Below, in pieces: positions 8,705-19,931 of a stretch of DNA of 64,000 bases (position 1 is its first letter; every line of letters begins with the position of its first letter). The translations under genes and the position numbers were made by a program. The notes under the pieces were generated by a model, which worked only from the letters and a program-made list of their open reading frames with translations, was not told where the DNA came from and did not search any database. The stretch covers positions 1 through 64,000 of the forward strand of contig JACQZP010000005.1 of NCBI GenBank assembly GCA_016213825.1, read 5' to 3'. Source of the DNA: Acetobacterium woodii. GTDB taxonomy: Bacteria > Bacillota > Clostridia > Eubacteriales > Eubacteriaceae.

Positions 8705-10138
8705 ATGCAATTTGACCGAAAGCTTCAGCTGGCAACAGATTTATATCAATTTACCATGGGAAATGTATATGTCCAGGATGGTAAGTCGAAAGAAGAAGCT
8801 GTTTTTGATGTTTTTATTAGAAATAACCCATTTGAGGGCGGATATACCGTTGTCGCTGGCTTAGAGCAAGTGATTGAGTATATCAATGGGATCCGGTTTA
8901 CCAAAGAAGATACCGCATTACTAAAGAAAAACCATCCAGAATTTTCACCCGATTTTTTAGCCTACTTAGAAAACTTCAAATTCGAAGGGGAAATTTTTGC
9001 GATTCCCGAGGGAAGTATTATTTTCCCGATGGAACCGATCATTCGAGTCAAGGCACCTTTGATTCAAGCGCAGATTGTCGAGACCACTATTTTGAGTATC
9101 GTGAACCACCAAACCCTAATTGCCACCAAGGCATCCCGGATCATTGAAGAAGCCCGGGGGGATATTGTAATGGAATTTGGTTTACGACGAGCTCATGGCA
9201 CAGAAGCCGGTTTTTACGGAGCCCGGGCTGCTGTGATTGGTGGTTGCGCCGGAACCAGCGTGGTCGAAACTGAAGCGATGCTGGATCGACCGTCAATGGG
9301 AACGATGAGTCATAGCTTTATTCTCAGTTATGATACTGAATTGGAAGCTTTTGAAAAATATGTAAAATACAATCCAGATAATGCGACCCTTTTGGTAGAC
9401 ACCTATAATACCCTAGAGAAGGGTGTGCCCAATGCCATCAGGGTTTTTAAAAAGGCTTTATCCGAAGGGAGTATCACCGGACGCTATGGGATTCGCATTG
9501 ACTCTGGTGATTTGGCTTATTTAAGCATTGAGGCCCGCAAGATGTTGGATGACGCCGGTCTGGAAAATGCTGGTATTGTAGCATCTTCAGATCTGGATGA
9601 ACACCTAATTAAAGATTTAAAGAGCCAGGGTGCCAAGATTAACTCATGGGGAGTTGGTACCAAGCTAATTACAGCCTATGACTGTCCTGCTTTGGGTGGA
9701 GTTTATAAACTCGCTGCCATTGATGGCAAGGCAAAACTGAAGGTGTCCAATGATCCGGAAAAAATTACCAACCCCGGATATAAGAAAATCTTCCGGGTTT
9801 ATGGAAAAAGCAATGGCATGGCGCTGGCAGATTTAATTACCTTGGAAGATGAAAAGATAAACGAAAATGAGCCATTAACTATTTTTCACCCGGTGCACAC
9901 CTGGAAAAAACGAATCATTACCGATTATTATGTCCGGGAACTATTGGTGCCGGTTTTTATCGATGGAAAATGCGTGTATCATTCACCTGGAATTTCAGAT
10001 ATTCAACAGCATTTAATCGATGAGAAGAACAGCTTATGGCCAGCCTTTAAACGAATGGTGAATCCCCACGTCTATCATGTTGATTTATCCGAAAAACTTT
10101 GGGAATTAAAAAAACAGTTGCTCAGTCAGGCCGAATAA
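8705..10138 (+). CDS. pncB: Nicotinate phosphoribosyltransferase
   Basis: This enzyme makes nicotinate mononucleotide from nicotinate and PRPP, with ATP, in the NAD salvage (Preiss-Handler) route. The 477-residue length suits the long bacterial class. Typical blocks are the N-terminal TDLYQFTMG, FGLRRAHG, the HSFI block after a conserved Gly-Thr-Met, and IRIDSGDLAYLS for the phosphoribosyl site. The start at 8705 has AAGGAG seven bases upstream. It has its own promoter; no other NAD genes are adjacent. Confidence 0.93.
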   Translation: MQFDRKLQLATDLYQFTMGNVYVQDGKSKEEAVFDVFIRNNPFEGGYTVVAGLEQVIEYINGIRFTKEDTALLKKNHPEFSPDFLAYLENFKFEGEIFAIPEGSIIFPMEPIIRVKAPLIQAQIVETTILSIVNHQTLIATKASRIIEEARGDIVMEFGLRRAHGTEAGFYGARAAVIGGCAGTSVVETEAMLDRPSMGTMSHSFILSYDTELEAFEKYVKYNPDNATLLVDTYNTLEKGVPNAIRVFKKALSEGSITGRYGIRIDSGDLAYLSIEARKMLDDAGLENAGIVASSDLDEHLIKDLKSQGAKINSWGVGTKLITAYDCPALGGVYKLAAIDGKAKLKVSNDPEKITNPGYKKIFRVYGKSNGMALADLITLEDEKINENEPLTIFHPVHTWKKRIITDYYVRELLVPVFIDGKCVYHSPGISDIQQHLIDEKNSLWPAFKRMVNPHVYHVDLSEKLWELKKQLLSQAE

Positions 10139-10227
10139 AAGAGTCTGAGGCAGTGAATTTGTGCAATGTATCTAAATAAAAGAGTAAATTCAGTCAGCTA
10201 GCGCAGTAAGAATAATGGAAACAAATA

Positions 10228-11274
10228 ATGAAAACAAAAATAGTTAAGATAGAAACGCTTGATGAAGCATCATTGAAAAATTTGGAAGATGTTGCACAAC
10301 TCATCAGAGCTGGTGAAACCGTTGTATTTCCGACGGAAACCGTTTATGGATTAGGGGCGGATGCCTTGAATCCTCAGGCGATCAAAAAAATATTTGAAGC
10401 CAAGGGCAGGCCGGACGATAATCCGCTAATTGTTCATATCGGCGGTTTGGATGAGGTGGAGCCATTGGTTGCCAATATTCCAGAAAAGGCTAAAATTCTG
10501 ATGCAGACCTTTTGGCCAGGTCCTCTGACGTTGATTATGGAAAAAGCGTCGATGATTCCAACCGAGGCCACTGGTGGTCTGAATACGGTTGGGGTTCGCT
10601 TTCCCGATCATCCGATTGCCCAGGCATTTATAAAAATGGCCGGGTGCCCAATCGCGGCACCCAGTGCCAATCGATCAGGCCGACCGAGCCCGACTCAGGG
10701 CAAACATGTGCTTGAAGATTTGGATGGCCGGGTTGCCGGAATCATCTTATCGTCAGATACTGAACTGGGTCTGGAATCGACCGTCATTGACATGACGGTG
10801 GAGCCGCCGGTGGTACTAAGACCCGGAGACATAACCGTGTCCGAACTTCGAGCGGTGTTAGGTACGGTGGCGGTTTCCGCTAATGTTACCCAGAACATTG
10901 TGCCGGAGAAGGTATCTTCGCCGGGAATGAAGTACACCCACTATTCACCAAAGGGCGAACTGGTGATCGTCAAGGGAACACCAGAAGAAATCAGAGAAAA
11001 AATTACCAAAGTCTTAGCACATTATAAAGGCAAACCGATGACCATTGGGGTGCTGGCCAGCGATGAAACCATGGGTTTTTATCGGGAAGGATTTATTATC
11101 TCACTGGGGAGTCGAAATGATCCCAAAGAGATGTCTAAAAATCTATTTTCCCGGTTGCGCACCTTTGACGAGCTTGGGGTTGAAAAAATATATGCAGAGG
11201 ACATTCCTCTTAATAATGAAACATTGGCATTAATTAATCGGCTTTATAAAGCCGCCGGTTATGCATTTATATAA
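10228..11274 (+). CDS. L-threonylcarbamoyladenylate synthase (Sua5/TsaC)
   Basis: The enzyme makes threonylcarbamoyl-AMP from threonine, bicarbonate and ATP, the first step of the t6A37 modification of ANN-decoding tRNAs. The 348-residue length is the two-domain Sua5 form: an YrdC domain (about residues 18-205) with PTETVYGLGADA, KGRPDDNPLIVH and SANRSGRPSPT motifs, and a C-terminal Sua5 domain (about 230-345). The ribosome site is weak. rpiB follows 18 bases later. This pairing ahead of atp genes is seen in related Firmicutes, but the link is not functional as far as I know. Confidence 0.92.
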   Translation: MKTKIVKIETLDEASLKNLEDVAQLIRAGETVVFPTETVYGLGADALNPQAIKKIFEAKGRPDDNPLIVHIGGLDEVEPLVANIPEKAKILMQTFWPGPLTLIMEKASMIPTEATGGLNTVGVRFPDHPIAQAFIKMAGCPIAAPSANRSGRPSPTQGKHVLEDLDGRVAGIILSSDTELGLESTVIDMTVEPPVVLRPGDITVSELRAVLGTVAVSANVTQNIVPEKVSSPGMKYTHYSPKGELVIVKGTPEEIREKITKVLAHYKGKPMTIGVLASDETMGFYREGFIISLGSRNDPKEMSKNLFSRLRTFDELGVEKIYAEDIPLNNETLALINRLYKAAGYAFI

Positions 11275-11292
11275 GTCAGGAAGGAAATGAAA

Positions 11293-11742
11293 ATGAAAAT
11301 TGCAATTGGTTCGGATCATGGCGGCCTGGATTTGAAAGAGTCCATCAAACTATTTTTGATCGAACAGGGACATGAGGTAGTTGACTTCGGTACTTGCACC
11401 CATGACTCCTGCGACTATCCTGTTTATGGACAACGGGTGGGAGAGGCTGTTAGTTTTGGAGATTGTGACCGGGGGATTGCCATTTGCGGTACTGGCCTGG
11501 GGATTTCCATGGCGGTAAATAAGGTGCCGGGGATTCGCGGGGCGTTATGCACCAATGAATTTATGGCTGAGATGTCAAGAGAGCATAACGATGCCAATGT
11601 GTTGGTGTTGGGAGCAAGAGTTCTGGGTGAAGGTCTGGCCATGCGCATTGTCAAGGTATGGTTGGAAACCGAGTTTGCTGGAGGTCGCCATCAGCGTCGG
11701 ATTGATCAGATCCATGAAATTGAGAAAAAATACGCAAAATAA
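11293..11742 (+). CDS. rpiB: Ribose-5-phosphate isomerase B
   Basis: RpiB interconverts ribose 5-phosphate and ribulose 5-phosphate in the non-oxidative pentose phosphate pathway. The 149-residue protein shows IGSDHGG near the N terminus, the active-site ICGTGLGIS loop with the catalytic Cys, and NDANVLVLGARVLG. The start at 11293 is preferred over an ATG at 11287 because the AGGAAGG site (11278-11284) is eight bases away instead of two. It is the last gene before the ATP synthase operon; no clear terminator follows. Confidence 0.93.
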   Translation: MKIAIGSDHGGLDLKESIKLFLIEQGHEVVDFGTCTHDSCDYPVYGQRVGEAVSFGDCDRGIAICGTGLGISMAVNKVPGIRGALCTNEFMAEMSREHNDANVLVLGARVLGEGLAMRIVKVWLETEFAGGRHQRRIDQIHEIEKKYAK

Positions 11743-11762
11743 AAAAAATCTGATTTGCTGTA

Positions 11763-11791
11763 TATACAAGTATAAAAAATTGTGATATTAT
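11763..11791 (+). promoter_or_regulatory. Possible promoter of the ATP synthase operon
   Basis: TATTAT (11786-11791), preceded by TG, lies 17 bases after a weak -35 box TACAAG (11763-11768). The 183-base gap before atpZ is very AT-rich and could hold other promoters, so this is only the best candidate. Confidence 0.35.
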
Positions 11792-11925
11792 GTGTGAAAA
11801 GTTAAGTTTTTCCGATGAAATAAGGGTTAAAAAAGACACTTGTATTTTTTTTAACAATAGAAGGGGTAAAATATTGCTAAAACCCGATAAAAAAATATCT
11901 ATTTATTAAATCAATGGAGGTACCA

Positions 11926-12234
11926 ATGGGGCCAAAGAAAGAATCACCTTTCAAGTATCTTGTCATACTTCCTCAGATTGGAATTTCGGTGTTCGTTCCG
12001 ATAGCGCTGATGTTTTTTGTTGCAAAGGGACTGGAATACTTTTTTCACACAGGACCGGTAGTGTTCATTATTTGTATTGTTTTGGGGATACTTACCGGAC
12101 TGAAAATTTTATATGATCTGCCCATGAAAATGAATAAAGAAAGCATGGCATACAATAAACGCAGATTAGAGGAATATGAAAATGAAGAAAACAAAAACAA
12201 AGGAAATGGAGACGAAAAGAATGAAAACGACTAA
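11926..12234 (+). CDS. atpZ: ATP synthase accessory protein AtpZ
   Basis: The 102-residue protein has two hydrophobic segments (about residues 12-35 and 41-62) and a highly charged tail, matching the small AtpZ/AtpQ-type protein at the head of many atp operons. AtpZ has been linked to Mg2+/Ca2+ handling or assembly together with AtpI. The start at 11926 is preferred over an ATG at 11914, because the GGAGG site lies at 11916-11920 inside that longer reading. The 3' end overlaps atpI. Confidence 0.7.
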   Translation: MGPKKESPFKYLVILPQIGISVFVPIALMFFVAKGLEYFFHTGPVVFIICIVLGILTGLKILYDLPMKMNKESMAYNKRRLEEYENEENKNKGNGDEKNEND

Positions 12235-12610
12235 CTTATCTTTTGCAAACCAGGTCATACTGGGTGGTGGAATTGTTTGTTTAGTGTTTATGTTTTTTGG
12301 ATTTGCAGCGACTGAACCTTTAAAATTCGTACTCGGGGTTTTTGTCGGAGGCATATGTAGCATTCTCAATTTTAAAGTTTTACAATGGACATGCGAAAAA
12401 GCGATAAAAATGCCATCGGGACAGGTGCCAGGATATCTTCAGACCAGATATTTCATGCGCTACTTAGCGACCGGTGTTATTATATACATTGCAATTATGA
12501 TTCCCTGGTTAAACATCATTGGTGTTTTGCTTGGTTTAGTTGCGACAAAAGTATCAATTTATATTACTCAAATTTTTTCAAAAAAAGGCGTTTCTACTAA
12601 GGAAGCGTAA
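12221..12610 (+). CDS. atpI: ATP synthase protein I (AtpI)
   Basis: The 129-residue protein has four hydrophobic segments, the usual AtpI topology. AtpI helps assemble the c ring; in A. woodii it has been shown to be needed for c-ring assembly. The start at 12221 is chosen because GGAGA stands eight bases upstream; earlier in-frame ATGs would give a purely charged extension inside atpZ. It overlaps atpZ by 14 bases and is followed by atpB after 59 bases. Confidence 0.8.
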   Translation: MKTTNLSFANQVILGGGIVCLVFMFFGFAATEPLKFVLGVFVGGICSILNFKVLQWTCEKAIKMPSGQVPGYLQTRYFMRYLATGVIIYIAIMIPWLNIIGVLLGLVATKVSIYITQIFSKKGVSTKEA

Positions 12611-12669
12611 AAAGGTCAAAAAATAAACAAGGCGGTTTTAAAACTAGCCTAGATAGTGAGGTGAAAAAA

Positions 12670-13341
12670 ATGAATGGTCCAGAGATTTACTGTACTATTT
12701 TTGGATTCGAATTAACTGAAACGATTGTTAATACGTGGATAATCATGGCAATTGCCTTTGTGATTTTCTATTTGCTGACAAGAAATTTGAAGGCCGAAGG
12801 ACGTCCAGGAAAAGCTCAAATTATCGGGGAAACCATTGTAACAACGATGGACAACCTGGTTGGTTCAACCATGGGCAAAGACAAAATGCGGTTTGGGGCT
12901 TATATGCTTTCGCTGATGATGTTTCTGGTATTTTGCAACGTAAGCGGGTTTATTGGTCTGAGAGCGCCAACGGCAGATTTGAATGTGACATTCACTTTGG
13001 CAATTATGACATTCTGTATGATTCATTTCAACAGCATTCGGTCAGTTGGTCTTAAGCATTACGCAAAGGAATACATCGAACCCCTTCCTTTCTTACTGCC
13101 GATTAATATCCTTGAACAGTTCACATTACCACTTTCCATGGGTTTCCGTCTCTTTGGCAACATGACAGGCGGGGTTATCATTATGGGTCTGGTTTATGCA
13201 GGTCTGACAGAAATGATGTTTTTAGGATTGGTTATTCCAGTTCCGTTACATTTCTATTTTGACGGATTTGTTGCTGCTCTGCAGAGTTTCGTCTTTACGA
13301 TGTTAACGATGGTATTTGTAGCAAAAGGTATTGATCAATAA
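12670..13341 (+). CDS. atpB: ATP synthase Fo subunit a
   Basis: Subunit a forms the two ion half-channels next to the c ring. The 223-residue protein has five to six membrane segments and the conserved segment LPLSMGFRLFGNMTGG, which holds the essential Arg of the channel, then a C-terminal helix ending in FVFTMLTMVFVA. The start at 12670 is placed after GAGGTGA; a GTG at 12661 is part of that ribosome site. Ion type cannot be read from subunit a alone, but the c subunits suggest Na+. Confidence 0.95.
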   Translation: MNGPEIYCTIFGFELTETIVNTWIIMAIAFVIFYLLTRNLKAEGRPGKAQIIGETIVTTMDNLVGSTMGKDKMRFGAYMLSLMMFLVFCNVSGFIGLRAPTADLNVTFTLAIMTFCMIHFNSIRSVGLKHYAKEYIEPLPFLLPINILEQFTLPLSMGFRLFGNMTGGVIIMGLVYAGLTEMMFLGLVIPVPLHFYFDGFVAALQSFVFTMLTMVFVAKGIDQ

Positions 13342-13362
13342 GGATGAGATGGAGGAAATTGA

Positions 13363-13650
<288 letters not shown>

Positions 13651-13692
13651 GAGAATTAAAAAAAGCAGTTAAAAGAGCACTATAAAACTTAG

Positions 13693-13953
<261 letters not shown>

Positions 13954-13994
13954 GAAAAATTAGCAAACAAGTACAAGATCGTTACAAAACTTAG

Positions 13995-14255
<261 letters not shown>

Positions 14256-14316
14256 GACCGGACGGACTCTAAAATGACAATACAAAATATGTTTAATTAG
14301 AAAGGGGGCTGTTATA

Positions 14317-14820
14317 TTGGAAACAACTGGATTAGTTAGCATAGACGCAAGAGAAATGATTGCTACCCTGATCAATTTTCTCATCTTCTTTTTTGTGGTA
14401 AAACATTTCTTTTATGCAAAAATTAAAGCAGTTATGGCGAAACGACAAGATGGTGTTGATGCTGAAATAAAAGGTGCAACAGAAAAAAACGCTTCAGCGG
14501 CGGCATTAAAAGCTCAATACGAAGGCTTAATCGCGGATATCAAAGCGCAAGAGCGTGATATCATCCGGGATGCCAACGCAGCGGGACAAGCTCAACGTCA
14601 GGAAATTCTTGAAAAAGCTCATGATGAGTCGAAGGCAATGCTTGTTAAAGCGATGGCCGAAATTGAGTTTGAAAAAGCTAAAGCTATGAACGAGGTTAAA
14701 TCCAACATTGTTGATCTTTCACTCTTTGCGGCTGAAAAGATTATTCACAAATCTATGGATCAAAAACAACATGAAGCGATGATCCTGGACTTTATCGACA
14801 AGGTAGGAGAAGCTAAATGA
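14317..14820 (+). CDS. atpF: ATP synthase Fo subunit b
   Basis: Subunit b is the peripheral stalk. The 167-residue protein has one N-terminal membrane helix (about residues 13-31) followed by a long Ala/Lys/Glu-rich coiled-coil. It starts at TTG, with AAAGGGGG eight bases upstream; the weak start codon may tune its amount relative to the c subunits. It overlaps atpH by four bases. Confidence 0.93.
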   Translation: METTGLVSIDAREMIATLINFLIFFFVVKHFFYAKIKAVMAKRQDGVDAEIKGATEKNASAAALKAQYEGLIADIKAQERDIIRDANAAGQAQRQEILEKAHDESKAMLVKAMAEIEFEKAKAMNEVKSNIVDLSLFAAEKIIHKSMDQKQHEAMILDFIDKVGEAK

Positions 14821-15359
14821 GTTTAGTAGCGAAAAGATATGCCCAGGCTTTATTTGACACTGCGGTTGATAAGGAAATTGTTGATGCAATGTTTGATGAG
14901 TTTTCTTCGGTCATAGATCTTTTCAAGTCTGAGACCGGATTAATGGATCTCATGCTGACCCCTTCAATCAATACTTCAGAAAAGAAGGGTATTTTAGACC
15001 GAGTTTTAAGAAAATCATTAAATCAATATCTAAATAATTTTTTAAATATTCTATTGGATAAAAATCGATTTGAATTTCTTATAGAAATCCATGATGATTT
15101 TAGGCAGTTGGTGTTTCCTTATAAAAACATGGTTGAAGCTACTGTTTTAACGGTAGTTCCCCTGGATGAGGCCCAGCGTGTTGCTCTCGAAGAAAAATTG
15201 GCGTTGCGATTTAATAAAAAGGTAATTCTCGATAATAAACTTGATGAATCCATCCTTGGCGGCGCAGTGGTTTATGTTGGTGATCAAATCATCGATGGCA
15301 GCATCAAAAATCAGCTAAACCAAATGAAAACGCAAATGAATAGTTTAAGACTACAATAA
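14817..15359 (+). CDS. atpH: ATP synthase F1 subunit delta
   Basis: Delta joins the peripheral stalk to the alpha3beta3 head. The 180-residue protein starts with the family block KRYAQALFDTA and ends with the GGAVVYVGDQIIDGSIKNQL region typical for delta/OSCP. Translation is coupled to atpF through an ATGA overlap. Confidence 0.93.
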   Translation: MSLVAKRYAQALFDTAVDKEIVDAMFDEFSSVIDLFKSETGLMDLMLTPSINTSEKKGILDRVLRKSLNQYLNNFLNILLDKNRFEFLIEIHDDFRQLVFPYKNMVEATVLTVVPLDEAQRVALEEKLALRFNKKVILDNKLDESILGGAVVYVGDQIIDGSIKNQLNQMKTQMNSLRLQ

Positions 15360-15374
15360 ACGAGGTGAGTAAAG

Positions 15375-16883
15375 TTGAATCTCCGACCAGAAGAAATAAG
15401 TCAAATTATTAAAAGTGAAATAGAACGATATGAAGATAAACTTGAAGTCGTTGATGTCGGTACTGTCATTACAGTTGGGGATGGGGTTGCCCGTGTCCAT
15501 GGCTTGGAAAATGCCATGGCAGGTGAGCTGTTAGCTTTCCCTAACGATGTTTATGGGATGGTACTGAATCTAGAAGAAGATAACGTCGGTTGTGTTCTAC
15601 TAGGTTATGATGACAACATAGTTGAAGGCGATATCGTTCGCTGTACCGGCCGTATTGTTGAAGTGCCGGTTGGTGAGGCAATGATCGGTCGTGTTGTAAA
15701 TGCTTTGGGACTTCCAATTGATGGAAAAGGCCCAATCGTTACCGACCATCGTCGCCCAGTTGAAGTGAAGGCTTCCGGTGTTATTGAACGTGAATCGGTA
15801 AATCAACCAATTCAAACCGGATATAAAGCGATTGACTCCATGATTCCAATCGGTCGTGGTCAACGTGAGTTGATTATCGGCGATAGACAAACAGGAAAAA
15901 CAGCCCTGGCGATTGATACGATTATTAACCAAAAGGGTGAAGATGTTATCTGTATTTATGTTGCAATTGGACAAAAAGAATCAACCGTTGCCCAGATTGT
16001 TGGGAAACTGGAAGAAAATAACGCCATGGATTATACCATTATTGTTTCAGCTGGAGCTGCGGAATTGGCTCCACTGCAATATTTAGCACCTTATGCCGGT
16101 GTTACCATGGGCGAGTACTTCATGAAGGAACAACAAAAAGATGTCCTCATTATTTATGATGATTTATCTAAACATGCGGTTGCTTACCGAGCCATGTCCC
16201 TGATTCTTCGTCGTCCACCAGGACGTGAAGCCTATCCAGGAGATGTTTTCTACCTCCATTCACGGTTGTTAGAACGTGCTGCGAAATTAAAAGCCGGCGG
16301 TTCCATTACTGCGTTACCAATTATTGAAACCCAGGCGGGTGATGTATCGGCTTATATCCCAACCAATGTAATTTCCATTACTGATGGTCAGATCTTCCTG
16401 GAAGCGGAACTTTTCCGTTCTGGTATTCGTCCTGCTGTTAACCCGGGGATCTCTGTATCTCGAGTTGGTGGGGATGCCCAGATTAAATCCATGAAAAAAG
16501 TTGCGGGTCCACTTCGGATTGAGTATGCTCAATACCGTGAGTTGGCATCTTTCGCATCATTTGGATCAGATCTTGATGACGCTACTAAGGCTCAATTGGA
16601 TAAAGGGGAACGAATTGTCGAGATCTTAAAACAGGATCAATATGACCCGATGAAGGTTGAAGATCAGGTACTGATTCTTTTTGCAGCAACAAATGGTTTT
16701 ATTCTTGATGTTGAGGTAAAAGATATTCAAGCATTTGAAAAGGGATTAATGAAATATGCGCATGAAAATTACGCTGAAATCATGACCAAGGCTAAAGGCA
16801 AAGACGGCCTTTCAGATGAGGTTGTCAAAGGGTTTGCTGAATGTCTAGAAGCTTATAAAAAAGTTTTCTTTAAATCTTTATAA
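15375..16883 (+). CDS. atpA: ATP synthase F1 subunit alpha
   Basis: This is the non-catalytic nucleotide-binding subunit of the F1 head, 502 residues as usual. It has a Walker A GDRQTGKT and the alpha-type [11 protein letters not shown] segment, with the arginine-finger region [10 protein letters not shown]. It starts at TTG with GAGGTGAG eight bases before, so two genes in this operon use TTG. Confidence 0.97.
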   Translation: MNLRPEEISQIIKSEIERYEDKLEVVDVGTVITVGDGVARVHGLENAMAGELLAFPNDVYGMVLNLEEDNVGCVLLGYDDNIVEGDIVRCTGRIVEVPVGEAMIGRVVNALGLPIDGKGPIVTDHRRPVEVKASGVIERESVNQPIQTGYKAIDSMIPIGRGQRELIIGDRQTGKTALAIDTIINQKGEDVICIYVAIGQKESTVAQIVGKLEENNAMDYTIIVSAGAAELAPLQYLAPYAGVTMGEYFMKEQQKDVLIIYDDLSKHAVAYRAMSLILRRPPGREAYPGDVFYLHSRLLERAAKLKAGGSITALPIIETQAGDVSAYIPTNVISITDGQIFLEAELFRSGIRPAVNPGISVSRVGGDAQIKSMKKVAGPLRIEYAQYRELASFASFGSDLDDATKAQLDKGERIVEILKQDQYDPMKVEDQVLILFAATNGFILDVEVKDIQAFEKGLMKYAHENYAEIMTKAKGKDGLSDEVVKGFAECLEAYKKVFFKSL

Positions 16884-16906
16884 ATTGTCAGCGGAGGTGA
16901 TTTCGA

Positions 16907-17797
16907 GTGGCAGAGAATGTACAAGATATTAAACGTCGGATAAAAAGTGTAAACAGCACCAAGCAAATCACTCATGCCATGGAAATGGTAGCTTCAGCCA
17001 AGCTCAGAAAAAGTCGTGAGCTTGCTGAAAATCGATATCCTTATTTTGAGTCAATGATACACAGTATGGGTCGCATTGTTGAACGAACGGGTAAATCGCG
17101 AAATGTTTTTATGAACCAGCGTGAAGTTAAAAAAACCGCCTATATTGTCATTACCGGTGACAAAGGTTTGGCTGGTGGTTACAATGTAAATGTGGCCAAA
17201 AAAGTCGAAGAACATATCAAAGATAAGAATAACGCAGTAATATTTGCTGTGGGAGCCCGTGGCCGCGATCATTTTAGAAATCGCGACTATAAAATCCAAG
17301 AGGAATTCCTGGGAATTTCTGAACATCCAGACTTTTTTAAGGCACGACAAATTACTGGATTAGTCATGGAAGCATTTAAAAATGAGGAATTTGATGAAGT
17401 CTACATGGTTTATACCAGATTCTTGTCAACAATTTCTCAGCATCCATATATGATGCAGTTGTTGCCTTTGGAAGCAGAAGATCTTAAACCGATAAAAAAA
17501 GAAAAAGTTGTTGAAGTGGCTGAAACAAAAAAAGATCTAACCGGAATGCTCTACGAGCCTGATCCTGAAACACTGTTGGATTATCTCATTCCAAATTATG
17601 TTGCCAACACCTTGTATGGTGCAATGATTGAAAGTGCCGCTAGTGAACAAGGCGCCCGTCGGACTGCCATGGAATCGGCGACCACCAATGCGAATGATAT
17701 GATTGATGCCTTAACCCTAAAATTCAATCGGGTGCGTCAGGCAGCAATTACCCAAGAGATTTCAGAAATTGTCAGCGGTGCTGAAGCATTAAACTAA
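16907..17797 (+). CDS. atpG: ATP synthase F1 subunit gamma
   Basis: Gamma is the central rotor shaft. The 296-residue protein has the conserved ends: an N-terminal helix (IKRRIKSVNSTKQITHAMEM) and a C-terminal helix with RQAAITQEISEIVSGAEAL. It starts at GTG with GGAGGTGA upstream. Confidence 0.96.
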   Translation: MAENVQDIKRRIKSVNSTKQITHAMEMVASAKLRKSRELAENRYPYFESMIHSMGRIVERTGKSRNVFMNQREVKKTAYIVITGDKGLAGGYNVNVAKKVEEHIKDKNNAVIFAVGARGRDHFRNRDYKIQEEFLGISEHPDFFKARQITGLVMEAFKNEEFDEVYMVYTRFLSTISQHPYMMQLLPLEAEDLKPIKKEKVVEVAETKKDLTGMLYEPDPETLLDYLIPNYVANTLYGAMIESAASEQGARRTAMESATTNANDMIDALTLKFNRVRQAAITQEISEIVSGAEALN

Positions 17798-17825
17798 AGC
17801 ATCTACAAATTGTTAGATAAAAAAG

Positions 17826-17854
17826 TTGACATCATGTTAAAAGTATAAATTAAT
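17826..17854 (+). promoter_or_regulatory. Possible internal promoter before atpD
   Basis: A perfect -35 box TTGACA (17826-17831) in the 93-base atpG-atpD gap is followed after 17 bases by ATTAAT, only a fair -10 box. It could give extra beta/epsilon transcript. Confidence 0.3.
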
Positions 17855-17887
17855 GAGTGTAAATTATTTTGCACAAGGAGGTTATAG

Positions 17888-19291
<1,404 letters not shown>

Positions 19292-19306
19292 TCGAGGTGA
19301 GTTTTA

Positions 19307-19708
19307 ATGGCTGAAACTTTCAGATTAAAAATCATAGCGCCCACCGGAGTTTTTTATGATGGTGATATCGAACGGATTGTTGTCAGAGGAACCGAAGGGG
19401 AATTTGCCATACTTCCAGGACACACCCCATTAACGACTACACTTGCATGTAGCACATTTCAAATTATTTTTGGGGATAAAAATAAAAAATATGGAACCCT
19501 TTTGGGGGGATTTGCAACGATTAATCCCGAGGAAACGATTATTTTAACAGATGCAGCCGAATGGCCGGAAGATATTGATCTTGAACGGGCTAAGGAAGCA
19601 AAAGATAGAGCTCTGCAACGACTTAAAGATAGTAAATACGATGCAGCGCGAGCTCAAATCGCTTTGCAAAGAGCGATTATCCGAATCAATACCAAAGAAC
19701 ATCATTAA
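19307..19708 (+). CDS. atpC: ATP synthase F1 subunit epsilon
   Basis: Epsilon sits on the rotor and can inhibit ATP hydrolysis. The 133-residue protein has the beta-sandwich N-terminal domain (TPTG-like start, GxEGEFAILPGHTP block) and the two-helix C terminus (ERAKEAKDRALQRL). It is the last atp gene and is followed by a strong terminator. Confidence 0.95.
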   Translation: MAETFRLKIIAPTGVFYDGDIERIVVRGTEGEFAILPGHTPLTTTLACSTFQIIFGDKNKKYGTLLGGFATINPEETIILTDAAEWPEDIDLERAKEAKDRALQRLKDSKYDAARAQIALQRAIIRINTKEHH

Positions 19709-19721
19709 TAAACACTATTTT

Positions 19722-19757
19722 AAAAGCCGGGATTCCCATGGAATCCCGGCTTTTGTT
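19722..19757 (+). terminator. Terminator of the ATP synthase operon
   Basis: A perfect 15-bp stem (arms 19722-19736 and 19740-19754) with a three-base loop; the right arm ends in TTTT followed by GTTT. Confidence 0.9.
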
Positions 19758-19778
19758 TATATTTATTGGAAGCAAGTG

Positions 19779-19807
19779 TTTAAAAGGTTGGGGTTCTGTG
19801 CTATAAT
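19779..19807 (+). promoter_or_regulatory. Promoter of the UDP-sugar gene set
   Basis: TTTAAA (19779-19784), a 17-base spacer and a perfect TATAAT (19802-19807) with TG one base upstream (extended -10). The transcript would start in a leader of about 120 bases ahead of the dehydrogenase gene. Confidence 0.65.
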
Positions 19808-19931
19808 TTGGAATGAAATCATTATATTAATGCAAAAAAGAGCTGTTAAGAACAAGCATTACACGGATTATTTTAGAAAGATCAACTTTGACAGAGTGGT
19901 AAAAATTATTAGGGCTAACGGAGGTTAAACA

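Noticed and set aside
11840-11872. TTGTAT...TAAAAT as atp promoter
   Set aside because: The spacer is 21 bases, too long for a standard promoter.
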